A stretch of DNA of 64,000 bases from Azospirillum sp. B21. GTDB taxonomy: Bacteria; Pseudomonadota; Alphaproteobacteria; Azospirillales; Azospirillaceae. How positions within the stretch are numbered: the stretch's first letter is position 1; every line of letters begins with the position of its first letter. The stretch is from NCBI RefSeq assembly GCF_008364825.1, contig NZ_VTTO01000001.1, forward strand, positions 62,001-126,000, given 5' to 3'. Positions 36,488 through 46,897 of the stretch are shown in pieces. The notes under the pieces were generated by a model, which was not told where the DNA came from, did not search any database, and worked only from the letters and a program-made list of their open reading frames with translations. The position numbers and the translations under genes are program-made.

Positions 36488-37834
36488 ATGTCGCACGCTG
36501 CCCAGACTCAGTCGATCATTGACCGCATCACCTTCCTGCGCATCGACGAGGCGACGAAGGCAACGCTTCGCGAATTCCAGCCCTATCTGGCGCAACGGAT
36601 CGACCAGATTCTGGAGGAGTTCTACGGCTATCTCCACACGGTCCCGCAGGTCGCCCCCATGCTGGTGAACCCGGCGGTCACCGGCCGCGCGCGGGACCTG
36701 CAGAAGCAGCACTGGCTGCGCAATGTCTTCACCGGCACCTTCGACGAGGCCTACGTCAATCAGGTCCTGAAGATCGGCCAGACGCATCAGCGCATCGGGC
36801 TGGAGCCGCGCTGGTATACCGGCGCCTATTGCTTCACGCTGAACAAGCTGATCGAACTGGCTGCTCAGATCCACCGCAAGAAGCCGGAGAAGCTGTCGCA
36901 GCTGCTCCAGGCCATCAACAAGGCGGTGTTCCTGGACATGGACCTCGCCACCTCGGTCTATATCGACCTGAACACCGCTGCAATCATCGCGCGGGAGCTG
37001 GGCAGCACCGCCGACAGCTTCGAACGGGAGGTGAAGGGCGTCGTCCAGGCGGTGGCGAGTGCAGCCCAGCAGCTTCAGGGCACCGCCCAGACGATGAGCC
37101 GCACCGCTGAAACCACCAGCGAGCAATCGACCCAGGTGGCCGCCGCCGCGGAAGAGGCGTCCGTCAACATCCAGACCGTTGCGGCCGCGGCCGAGGAATT
37201 GACCGCCTCAATCGGCGAGATCAGCCATCAGGTGACGCAGTCCGCCGCCATCGCCAACGCTGCGATGACCGAGGCCGAGCGGACCAACGCCACGGTGCAG
37301 GGGCTTGCCGACGCGGCCAGCCGCATCGGTCAGGTGGTGAAGCTGATTCACGACATCGCCAGCCAGACGAACCTGCTCGCTCTGAACGCCACGATCGAGG
37401 CGGCGCGCGCCGGCGAGGCAGGCAAAGGCTTCGCCGTGGTGGCGAGCGAGGTCAAGAGCCTCGCCAACCAGACCGCCAAGGCGACCGAAGAGATCAATTC
37501 CCAGATCGGCGCCGTCCAGGGCGCCACGCAGGAGGCGGTTGGCGCCATCAGGTCCATCTCCGGCACCATCGCGCGCATCAACGAAATCTCCACCTCCATC
37601 GCCACCGCAATGGAGGAACAGGGCGCGGCCACGACGGAAATCGCCCGCAACGTCCAGCAGGCTTCCATCGGCACCCGCGAGGTCAGCGAGACGATCGTCG
37701 CCGTCAATGCCTCCGCCAACAATGCCGGCGAAGAAGCCAGGCAGGTTTTGGAGGCGACAAACGAATTGTCGCGTCAGTCCACCACCTTGCGGACGGAGGT
37801 CGATCGCTTCCTCGCCCGCGTCCGCGCGGGCTGA
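36488..37834 (+). CDS. Globin-coupled soluble chemoreceptor (HemAT-like)
   Basis: This is a cytoplasmic chemoreceptor of 448 residues with no membrane segment. The N-terminal ~180 residues form a protoglobin/globin-sensor domain: [35 protein letters not shown] and [17 protein letters not shown], in which His100 is the expected proximal haem ligand. The C-terminal half is an MCP signalling domain with the hairpin tip [20 protein letters not shown]. It should sense oxygen or another gas and signal to a CheA kinase, consistent with aerotaxis. The ATG at 36488 follows GGGAGAGGGG. Single-gene unit with its own terminator. Confidence 0.94.
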   Translation: MSHAAQTQSIIDRITFLRIDEATKATLREFQPYLAQRIDQILEEFYGYLHTVPQVAPMLVNPAVTGRARDLQKQHWLRNVFTGTFDEAYVNQVLKIGQTHQRIGLEPRWYTGAYCFTLNKLIELAAQIHRKKPEKLSQLLQAINKAVFLDMDLATSVYIDLNTAAIIARELGSTADSFEREVKGVVQAVASAAQQLQGTAQTMSRTAETTSEQSTQVAAAAEEASVNIQTVAAAAEELTASIGEISHQVTQSAAIANAAMTEAERTNATVQGLADAASRIGQVVKLIHDIASQTNLLALNATIEAARAGEAGKGFAVVASEVKSLANQTAKATEEINSQIGAVQGATQEAVGAIRSISGTIARINEISTSIATAMEEQGAATTEIARNVQQASIGTREVSETIVAVNASANNAGEEARQVLEATNELSRQSTTLRTEVDRFLARVRAG

Positions 37835-37866
37835 CTGATACCAAAACCGCCTGGGTGACCAAAAGA

Positions 37867-37899
37867 AGAAGGGCGCGTTCCGCCGAACGCGCCCTTTCC
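37867..37899 (+). terminator. Intrinsic terminator after the globin-coupled receptor gene
   Basis: GGGCGCGTTC (37871-37880) pairs perfectly with GAACGCGCCC (37885-37894) around CGCC, with an A-rich left flank and TTT on the right. It can also end the small minus-strand gene at 37948. Confidence 0.85.
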
Positions 37900-37947
37900 C
37901 ATATCTGCTCGCCGTCGCGCAAGGCGGCGATGCTGTGAAACCACTGA

Positions 37948-38118
37948 TCAGGGCAGCGTACGGACCACGAAATCGCTTACCGCGATGTTTTCCGCCTGGG
38001 CGGCGTGCCGAACCTCTTCGGCACTGCGCCAGTGGCTGCGCCCACCGAGGCTGGTGAGAACCCCGCCGCGCATCGCGACGAAAATGCCGGTCCGTCCAAG
38101 ATTCACAATTCTCATCAT
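37948..38118 (-). CDS. Small 56-residue hypothetical protein
   Basis: A short minus-strand frame encodes MMRIVNLGRTGIFVAMRGG, then SHWRSAEEVRHAAQAENIAV and SDFVVRTLP. It has a good ribosome-binding site (GGGAG about 9 nt before the ATG) and GC-rich third positions, although the region upstream (38120-38350) is AT-rich, as a promoter would be. It ends 50 nt before a hairpin that could terminate it. I recognise no family. The basic-aromatic SHWRSAEEVRHAAQ segment is predicted to be a helix. A real small gene is likely but not proven. Confidence 0.5.
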   Translation of the reverse strand: MMRIVNLGRTGIFVAMRGGVLTSLGGRSHWRSAEEVRHAAQAENIAVSDFVVRTLP

Positions 38119-38513
38119 GATCTTATCTCCCGCCCAATCACCGTAATTTTAGAGAAAATCCACCCAGTTCATTTTTTGAACGGAGATCCCTGTGGTCTTC
38201 AACAGTTATCAAAGCGTATCGTGTTGCGTCAATAAGACTTCAGTCACTCAACCTAGCTCCGGCTTCATAGGCCATCCTTCGCCTGAAAGTACCACTCCAT
38301 TCCAAAGCCTCGCATTACATCTGCATTGCTTTTTGTGATAAATTTTATGTTTATTTTCGTCTGTTGCCCTTCGGGAGCCGCGTCACCGGCATGGCCAAAA
38401 GCCTTATCCCGACCGAACAGCGTCGGAACGACGGCACGCCGTGTAGGTTGTCACCGAGAGCCGCGATCCAAGCGGCGCCCGAAGGCGGGAAAGCACCTGC
38501 GAGGCATCGGCAC

Positions 38514-39140
38514 ATGGCAACAGCACACCGCCGCACCGAAACGAGCGGCACAGGCGCCAACGGGCAGTTCGGGACGGAAGCGGGAGAGCAGGACGGCCAT
38601 GCGACGCTTGCCCTACCCGTGACCATCCGGCCGGCAAGGCAGGACGACCTGCCGACCCTGGAATGGTATGGCCTGCACTCGCCCCACCGCGAGATCATCG
38701 CCGGGGCATTCCGCCTTCAGGAGCGGGGTGACGGCGCGATGCTGCTGGCGGACGTCAACGGGTTTCCAGTAGGGCAGATCTGCATCGATTTCCTGCGCAA
38801 GCGGCCGAGCGGCCGGGCCACGCTATGGGCGTTGCGTGTGTTCCAGCCTTTCCGGCGGCTAGGGCTCGGCGTCCGGCTGGTGCGGGCGGCCGAACGGCTG
38901 GTGGTCCAGCGCGGCGTGCCCTTCGCGGAACTGGGCGTCGACCGCGACAATGCGGGGGTGCTGCCCTTCTACGAGCGGCTGGGATATGAACATTGCGGCA
39001 GGGAACGCGGACAGTTCCTCTACCACACGCCGGAAGGCCGGTTGGTCCGCGTTGCCATCGACCAGTGGCTTTTGCAGAAACGGATGGCGGAAGCCGCCAA
39101 GCCGCAAGGTGGCCGCGGCCTGCGCCTGGCCACCGACTAG
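38514..39140 (+). CDS. GNAT-family N-acetyltransferase
   Basis: This acetyl-CoA-dependent acetyltransferase has 208 residues from the ATG at 38514, which has GAGG 9 nt upstream; the open frame reaches further but with unlikely composition. The fold starts at LPVTIRPARQDDLPTLEWYG. The acetyl-CoA pyrophosphate loop is QPFRRLGLGVRLVRAAERL (R-x-x-G-x-G/A), and the final helix-strand part is NAGVLPFYERLGYEHCGRE, as in Gcn5-like proteins. The first 35 residues are a low-complexity leader. The substrate is unknown. It is convergent with the gene at 39152, 11 nt apart. Confidence 0.87.
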   Translation: MATAHRRTETSGTGANGQFGTEAGEQDGHATLALPVTIRPARQDDLPTLEWYGLHSPHREIIAGAFRLQERGDGAMLLADVNGFPVGQICIDFLRKRPSGRATLWALRVFQPFRRLGLGVRLVRAAERLVVQRGVPFAELGVDRDNAGVLPFYERLGYEHCGRERGQFLYHTPEGRLVRVAIDQWLLQKRMAEAAKPQGGRGLRLATD

Positions 39141-39151
39141 CAAACCCGGCG

Positions 39152-39640
39152 TTATTCCGCCGCCAGCGCCGCGACGGGCGAAAGCGGCACCAATCGGGCC
39201 GACCGCCGTCGCGGCAGATAGATGCGGGCGCCGTCCAGGATGGCGCCCAACTCGCGCATGGCGTCGGTTGCCATGCACAGCGCGACCAGTGGAAGCCACC
39301 GGTCGAGATACTGCGCCGCGACCTCCGCGTCGCCGTTCTGCACCGCGGCCAGGGAGTCGAGCAAGGCCGCCTCGTCCGCACTGATGCGGCTGCAGGCCGG
39401 GCAGCGGATCTCGGGCTTGCGGGCCCCCGACACGGCGAAGGTGCCGAGCAGCGCGAACAGCGGCAGCAGCGCAGTGTTCGGCACGCCGGCGACATTCAGA
39501 CCGATGCGCATCGACGCCATCGCACCTGCGGTTCCGGCACGGAACCACTGCCGTACGCCGGTCAACAGCGCCCGTTCGGCCGTCGTCAGGTCCGTCACCG
39601 TCCAGGGCGACGGCCGCCCTTCTTCCACCGTCCCGCACAT
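39152..39640 (-). CDS. Conserved-looking hypothetical protein with CPAC motif
   Basis: I do not recognise this 162-residue protein. It has a hydrophobic stretch at about residues 50-70 (VPNTALLPLFALLGTFAVSG), then KPEIRCPACSRISADEAALLDSL with a single CxxC pair, and a helical C-terminal half (LDRWLPLVALCMATDAMRELGAIL) ending in PRRRSARLVPLSPVAALAAE. The composition is normal for the genome. The CxxC could bind a metal or be redox active, but two cysteines alone do not decide. It stands alone between convergent and divergent neighbours. Confidence 0.7.
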   Translation of the reverse strand: MCGTVEEGRPSPWTVTDLTTAERALLTGVRQWFRAGTAGAMASMRIGLNVAGVPNTALLPLFALLGTFAVSGARKPEIRCPACSRISADEAALLDSLAAVQNGDAEVAAQYLDRWLPLVALCMATDAMRELGAILDGARIYLPRRRSARLVPLSPVAALAAE

Positions 39641-39828
39641 GCCGATGCTCCTTCGTTCGGTTGCGTGCGCATCCTAGCGCCACACGCGGCAAACTGCGAG
39701 TCATTCTTAGTTGCAGAACTGGGCTGTGACAAAATGTGGCTACCGGTGGGCATACGGAATGCCGGAAAGGACGCGTTAACCACCGGAGCCAATCCTAGAC
39801 CGACTCGCAGTAAGAGGGATCGGTGGGG

Positions 39829-41001
39829 ATGATGCGGACGTTTCGGGGGGCTGTTCTCGGACTGATCGCGATGGTCGGATTGGGCATTGCGGGGGGCGTG
39901 ACGGAGGTCCGCCCGGCGGCGGCCCAGATCGTTCTGAAGCCCGCCTATGGCGAGGCGTCACTGTCCGGGCCGGCCAGAGCACGCGGCGCGGTGGTGTGGA
40001 GCCATGGTCGTTCGGTGGATTCGGAGGACTCCGAGGCCCCTACCCCGCTCTATATGAAGACGCTGCGCGATGCCGGGTGGGACGTCTTCCGGCTCGACCG
40101 CATGCGCGTCAGCGACACTCTGCCCAACAGCGCCCGCGCGCTGGCGGGCTATTCGGACATGCTGAAGACCAAGGGCTATCGCCGCGTCGCGCTGACCGGG
40201 CAATCTTTCGGCGCCTTCATCTCGCTGATCGCGGCGGGCCAGACCAACGCCATCGACTCCGTCATCGCCACCGCGCCGGCCGCTTTCGGCAACTTCACCG
40301 AAGCCTATGACAGTTACCGCGAGAACGCCGCCCAACTCTGGCCGATCCTGCGAGAGGTCCGTCGGGCTCAGGTGATGATGTTCTTCTTCCACGGCGACGA
40401 TTTCGATCCGGGCGGACGCGCGGAGCCGGCGCGCAACATACTGGCGCAGCGTGGTCTAAGCAGCCTGATCGTCGACCAGCCGTCGCTGCTGCCCGGCCAT
40501 GGAGCCGCCAACACCGGTTTGTTCGTCCGCCGCTTTGGCGCCTGCATCGTCCGCTTCGCCGAGGCGCCGCCGGCCCCGAACGATCCGCCCTGCGACGAGT
40601 CCTGGGGCCGCAGCCCGAGCGCCGAACTCCTGCAGGCCGCCTTGCCCGCCAACGCCTCCGGCTCTGCCAAGAGCGATGTCGATACCACCGCCGCCCTGCG
40701 CCCCTTCATGGGCATGTGGTACGGAAGCTATATCAATGGCCGCGAGGTCGCGTTGTCGGTCGAGAAGACCGAAGGCGACGCCGTCTATGCCGACTATCTG
40801 CTGGGTGCAGGCATGGAGGCCGACCAGCCTTTCGAGCGGGTGCGCCGCAAGGGACGGATCGAGAATGGCGAACTGGTCTTCGACGAGAAGGGCCGCAACA
40901 TGCTCCGCTATCGCCTGCGGCCGGACGGCCGGGTCTCCGCCACCTGGTTGGACAAGGACGGCCGCGGCCGGCTGGACACGGTGCTTCGCCGGGTGAACTG
41001 A
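39829..41001 (+). CDS. Secreted alpha/beta hydrolase
   Basis: The 390-residue protein has an N-terminal signal sequence (GAVLGLIAMVGLGIAGGV...AAA) and an alpha/beta hydrolase domain: oxyanion region VVWSHGRSVDSED, nucleophile elbow TGQSFGAFI (Ser in GQSFG) and catalytic His in LPGHGAANTG. A second C-terminal beta-rich part (from about residue 285: FMGMWYGSYINGREVALSVEK) is not part of the hydrolase core. It probably acts in the periplasm. The substrate is unknown. ATGATG at 39829-39834 gives two possible starts; a GTG at 39823 is also in frame. Confidence 0.85.
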   Translation: MMRTFRGAVLGLIAMVGLGIAGGVTEVRPAAAQIVLKPAYGEASLSGPARARGAVVWSHGRSVDSEDSEAPTPLYMKTLRDAGWDVFRLDRMRVSDTLPNSARALAGYSDMLKTKGYRRVALTGQSFGAFISLIAAGQTNAIDSVIATAPAAFGNFTEAYDSYRENAAQLWPILREVRRAQVMMFFFHGDDFDPGGRAEPARNILAQRGLSSLIVDQPSLLPGHGAANTGLFVRRFGACIVRFAEAPPAPNDPPCDESWGRSPSAELLQAALPANASGSAKSDVDTTAALRPFMGMWYGSYINGREVALSVEKTEGDAVYADYLLGAGMEADQPFERVRRKGRIENGELVFDEKGRNMLRYRLRPDGRVSATWLDKDGRGRLDTVLRRVN

Positions 41002-41028
41002 GGCCGTCGCCCTTGCTGTCTTGAATGC

Positions 41029-41892
41029 TCAGTCCTGGGCCAGGAAATTGCGGACGATCGCGATCTGGTCATCCGTCATCAGGGACGGGGCATGGCCGGT
41101 GTTGGGTATTTCCACCACCCTCACCAGTCCGGCCGCCCCCGGGCCACGCTCCGCCATCCGCTCCGCCGTCTCGGCGCTCAACAGGTCGGAGTCCGCACCG
41201 CGCAGGACCAGCACCGGACAGCGCACACGGTCCCACAGCGCCCACAGATCGACATCGCCGACCGGCGCGGTCTTGAAGGCTTCGCCGATACCGGGATCGT
41301 AGGCGAGGCGGAACCTGCCGTCAGGCAGGGGGCGGGCGCTGTGCTCCGCCATATGGCGCCAGCATTCGTCGCCGATCGTGCCGAACCCCATCAGGACGAA
41401 GCGCAGGTAGGATTCGAGTGCCTGCAGATCCTCGAACACCGGGTCCTTGCCGACATAGTCGGCGATCCGCTGCAGGCCGGCTTGGGCGATGAAGGGGCCG
41501 ACATCGTTGATGACCATGCGGCGGATCGGGCTGTTGGCCTGGGCCGCCAGCGTCATGCCGATCAGCCCGCCCATCGAGGTGCCGACCCAGTCGACCGTCT
41601 CCGCCCCCATGCGGGCGATGAGCGCCACCATGTCGGAGCAATATTGCGGATAGCCGTAGAGCGCCGGCACCGGCAGCCAGTCGCTGCGCCCGCGTCCGAC
41701 CACATCCGGGCAGGCGACCCGCCACCTGTCCGCCAATGCCAGTGCCAGCCTGTCGAAATCGCGGCCATTGCGCGTCAGCCCATGGACGCAGATCGCGGTC
41801 CGCGCGGCATCGTCACGCCCCCACTGCGTATAGGCGACCTTGTGGAAGCCGGCGGCGCTGAGGCCGAGGACACTGCGTTCGGACATCGGCAC
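41029..41892 (-). CDS. Alpha/beta hydrolase
   Basis: This cytoplasmic alpha/beta hydrolase has 287 residues. It shows the HG oxyanion segment CVHGLTRNGRDF, the nucleophile elbow GTSMGGLIG, the acid region VLVLRGADSDLLS and the catalytic His in IPNTGHAPSLM. The pattern CPDVVGRGRSDWL is typical of the haloalkane dehalogenase/epoxide-hydrolase-like and lactonase groups, but the substrate is not predictable. No signal peptide. It starts 33 nt downstream of the lytic transglycosylase gene's end region on the opposite relation (both minus strand), so co-transcription with it is possible. Confidence 0.9.
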   Translation of the reverse strand: MPMSERSVLGLSAAGFHKVAYTQWGRDDAARTAICVHGLTRNGRDFDRLALALADRWRVACPDVVGRGRSDWLPVPALYGYPQYCSDMVALIARMGAETVDWVGTSMGGLIGMTLAAQANSPIRRMVINDVGPFIAQAGLQRIADYVGKDPVFEDLQALESYLRFVLMGFGTIGDECWRHMAEHSARPLPDGRFRLAYDPGIGEAFKTAPVGDVDLWALWDRVRCPVLVLRGADSDLLSAETAERMAERGPGAAGLVRVVEIPNTGHAPSLMTDDQIAIVRNFLAQD

Positions 41893-41925
41893 GGGCGGGC
41901 ACTCCTGTTCAGCGGTGAGGGGGGC

Positions 41926-42831
41926 TTATCCCTTTTTCGGCGATTTGACGCTGCGTGGCAACTCCGCCTCGACATCACGCACGGCCGCATCGCGGATGGC
42001 GGGGAGTGCGGACGACGGCGCCGCCACCGAATTGTCGAAGGGATGGCGGACCGCGTCGTAGTTCCGTCGGATGATGCGGACGTAATTGCGGGTTTCCTCA
42101 TAGGGCGGGACGCCCTTGTAGCGGTCCACCGCACCTTCGCCGGCATTGTAGCCGGCCAGCGCCAGCGTCACGTCGCCCTGGAAATAGGCCAGCAGCCAGC
42201 GCAGATACTTCACGCCGCCGGTGATGTTCTCCTTGGGATCGAAGACGTTGCCGACGCCGAACCGGTCGGCGGTGTCCGGGATCAGCTGCATCAGTCCGGC
42301 GGCGTCCTTCGGCGATACCGCGTCGGTCCGGAAGGCGCTCTCCGCCTGGACGACCGCCAACACCAGCGCCGGGTCGACGCCGTATTTCGGTGCGATGGAG
42401 TTGACCAGCGACACGACCTCGGCCGGGGGCGGTCCGACCTCGCGCACGGGGCCGGCACCCGGGCGGCACCAGGGGCGGATGCGTCCCATGCGGCCGGGAA
42501 CATAGTTGACCAGCTGGCGCGCTTCCGGATGCCCGCGCGAGGCTGCCGCGCGCAGCCAAGCGGTGCCGAGCCGCCGGTCCTTGCGCACGCCCTTGCCGAA
42601 CAGATAACGGCGGGCCAGCCGGAAGGCGGCATCGGCGTCGCCCTGCTCCGCCAGTTCGCAATCGCCGGATTTAGTCTTGGGCGACGGCGGAGGCAGTTCG
42701 GCGACCGACGCCGGCTTGCCCGAGGATTTGGCATCCGCCGCAGCGGCCATGGGTACCGATGCCAACCCGGCGCCCGACAGCGCCAGTGCCATCAGCGGCA
42801 CCATCACGACACGACGAAACGGCAAACCCAA
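41926..42831 (-). CDS. Lytic transglycosylase with Sel1-like repeat
   Basis: This is a periplasmic peptidoglycan lyase of 301 residues. It has a signal peptide (VVMVPLMALALSGAGLASVPMAAAA), one Sel1/TPR-like repeat (GDADAAFRLARRYLFGKGVR), then an SLT domain with catalytic Glu in VVQAESAFRTDAVS, GLMQLIPDTADRFGV, and ALAGYNAGEGAVDRYKGVPPYEETRNYV. The mix resembles VirB1-like or Slt-family cell-wall enzymes. It lies downstream of uvrB but is separated from it by a terminator, so it probably has its own promoter. Confidence 0.92.
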   Translation of the reverse strand: MGLPFRRVVMVPLMALALSGAGLASVPMAAAADAKSSGKPASVAELPPPSPKTKSGDCELAEQGDADAAFRLARRYLFGKGVRKDRRLGTAWLRAAASRGHPEARQLVNYVPGRMGRIRPWCRPGAGPVREVGPPPAEVVSLVNSIAPKYGVDPALVLAVVQAESAFRTDAVSPKDAAGLMQLIPDTADRFGVGNVFDPKENITGGVKYLRWLLAYFQGDVTLALAGYNAGEGAVDRYKGVPPYEETRNYVRIIRRNYDAVRHPFDNSVAAPSSALPAIRDAAVRDVEAELPRSVKSPKKG

Positions 42832-42905
42832 TCCTCCTGCGAACCCGCGTCATCATACGGGAAGCGGGAGTATGGTGATGCAACCTGTTTGGGACAAGGG
42901 CGGCA

Positions 42906-42938
42906 ATAAAAAGCCCTCTCCCGCCCCGGGAGAGGGAG
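42906..42938 (-). terminator. Terminator after uvrB (CCCTCTCCCG hairpin)
   Basis: Arms CCCTCTCCCG (42914-42923) and CGGGAGAGGG (42927-42936) pair perfectly around CCC. On the minus strand the hairpin is followed by CTTTTTATT, so it should end the uvrB transcript. The same arms recur at 49959-49981. Confidence 0.85.
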
Positions 42939-42945
42939 TGTTCGG

Positions 42946-45213
<2,268 letters not shown>

Positions 45214-45225
45214 TCAGGCCCCGCC

Positions 45226-45618
45226 TTACTGTTGTCCCAGCGCCTTCGGGTTGGAAATTCCGAGCCGCGCTTGGACGATGGCTTCCAGCGAGTCCATCAG
45301 CACCTCCTGGCCGTCATGATCGAAGTCGCCGGCGGCGATCTCGATGCACAGGCGATGCTGCAGCGCCTCCACCCGCTTGCGCAGGTCCTCGCCGGACAGA
45401 GCGTCGTCGGCGTCCTCGCCATAGAGCAAGGCGAGCGCCCCTAACATCGAATGGCCCGCGGTATCCAGCCCCTTCAACTCCCGTTCGGCGATCTCCAGCG
45501 CGTTGGCGACCATCAGCGCGGCAAAGCGAGCTTCGGGGGCGACATGGGGAAGCACGTCCGCCCGAAAGGTGGAGGCGGCGATCTGAAGCAGGCCGCGGGC
45601 GTCGGGATTGGCGCGCAT
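45226..45618 (-). CDS. DUF6285 domain protein
   Basis: This 130-residue protein starts at MRANPDARGLLQIAA, overlapping the phosphotransferase stop (ATGA at 45618). It is mainly helical, with ARFAALMVANALEIAERELKG and LRKRVEALQHRLCIEIAAGDFD. This is the family found almost always next to an APH-type phosphotransferase of the ACAD10 type and often near acyl-CoA dehydrogenase genes, so it probably acts with that kinase. The function is not established. The gene ends the two-gene minus-strand unit. Confidence 0.87.
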   Translation of the reverse strand: MRANPDARGLLQIAASTFRADVLPHVAPEARFAALMVANALEIAERELKGLDTAGHSMLGALALLYGEDADDALSGEDLRKRVEALQHRLCIEIAAGDFDHDGQEVLMDSLEAIVQARLGISNPKALGQQ

Positions 45619-46700
45619 CAGGCCACCTTCTCCACAGCGCCGGAGGCCATGCCGCCGATGGAGCGGAGATGGCGCAGCATGTCCATCTCGATTTCCGGCA
45701 GCATCCGTCCGGTCAACGCCAATTCCAGCGAGGGTTCGTCGCCGGAACTGTGGCGAAGCCCCTGCTCCACCGCGATGGCGGCCCAGCGAAGGTAGGCCGC
45801 CGTCTCCCAATAAGCGACGCGCGCCGGATCGACACGGCGGCCGGAGGTTTCCTCATAGCCGGCATAGAAATCCGCCCGGTCGGCGATGCCGCCCGCCTCA
45901 CGGTCCGGCCGGCGGAAGCGCCAGGACCGGGCGCAGAACCAGCCCAGATCCTCCATCGGGTCGCTGAATCCGGCGAACTCCCAATCCAGGATCGCGGTCA
46001 ATGCGCCATCCTTGACCAGATAGTTTCCGGTGCGGAAATCGCGATGGCACAGCACCACGGCCCCCGGCAGCGGCGCGTTGACCTCCATCCAGCGCAGCCC
46101 CCAGGCGATCACCGGATCGCGGCGCCCCAGGTCGCCGAACCATCGGCGGTACTGGGCAAGTGTTTCCTGCGCCGGGCAGTCCGGCGCCTCGCCCAACCGC
46201 TCCAGCCCTTCGGTTTCCGGCGTGATCCGGTGCAGAAGTCCAAGCTGCCGGCCAAGCTCACGCGCCAATTCAGGCTGCGCCGCCTCCGACCGCGTCACCG
46301 CATGGCCGGCGCCCAGCCCTTCGGCCCGGCGCATGATGTAGAAATCGTGGCCCAAGATGGCGGGATCGTCGCAGGCGAACAGCGGTTCCGGCGCCAGCAC
46401 TCCCGCCGCGAAGGCGGCGCGCAGCACCACATACTCCCGCAGCTTGCCGATGCTGGCGGAGATGCGCCCGCCGCCTTCGGCCCGCAGCACGCAGGCATGG
46501 CGCCCGGCCAGCGGCCCGCCGTCGACGTCCAGCGTCACGGCGAGGTTCAGGGAAATCGCACCGCCACCGAGCCGTCCATCTTCCGTCACCGCGACGCGGG
46601 ATGCGCCGGCCTGCGCAGCCAGCCAGCTTTCCAGACGGGCACGGTTGTCATCGGACAAAAGCGAGGCCGCGGACTGGTCGGACGCTTTCACGACGTGCAT
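45618..46700 (-). CDS. Phosphotransferase (APH/ACAD10-like) family protein
   Basis: The 360-residue protein is an aminoglycoside-phosphotransferase-fold kinase. The catalytic loop is LCHRDFRTGNYLV (H-x-D-x4-N) and the metal-binding loop ILDWEFAGFSDPMEDLGWF. An N-terminal lobe precedes it (LAVTLDVDGG, ACVLRAEGGG). It resembles ACAD10-like kinases acting on hydroxyacyl-CoA rather than antibiotic-resistance enzymes. The ATG at 46700 has GGGAGA upstream; the longer open frame is not supported. With the overlapping DUF6285 gene it forms a two-gene module, probably in acyl-CoA or fatty-acid metabolism (inference). Confidence 0.88.
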   Translation of the reverse strand: MHVVKASDQSAASLLSDDNRARLESWLAAQAGASRVAVTEDGRLGGGAISLNLAVTLDVDGGPLAGRHACVLRAEGGGRISASIGKLREYVVLRAAFAAGVLAPEPLFACDDPAILGHDFYIMRRAEGLGAGHAVTRSEAAQPELARELGRQLGLLHRITPETEGLERLGEAPDCPAQETLAQYRRWFGDLGRRDPVIAWGLRWMEVNAPLPGAVVLCHRDFRTGNYLVKDGALTAILDWEFAGFSDPMEDLGWFCARSWRFRRPDREAGGIADRADFYAGYEETSGRRVDPARVAYWETAAYLRWAAIAVEQGLRHSSGDEPSLELALTGRMLPEIEMDMLRHLRSIGGMASGAVEKVA

Positions 46701-46829
46701 GGCGTTCTCCCTGCGAAGAGTGCTTGGCGCGCTCGCTCGCGCGTCTTTGTCGAATTCAGCGGCCGATGGTAGGCACGAAGCGGTGTTGCCGACAAGTTTC
46801 ACCTTGGTGAGAAAAGCGCTTCCACCCCC

Positions 46830-46873
46830 AAAAAAGTCGGCCCCTCTCCCGCCGGGCGGACGGGAAAGGGGCC
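46830..46873 (-). terminator. Intrinsic terminator after the glucan synthase gene
   Basis: On the minus strand GGCCCCTTTCCCG (46873-46861) pairs with CGGGAGAGGGGCC (46851-46839), followed by GACTTTTTTGG. It follows the stop at 46898. Confidence 0.88.
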
Positions 46874-46897
46874 GTTGTTGCATAAGGAGGAGAGAGA

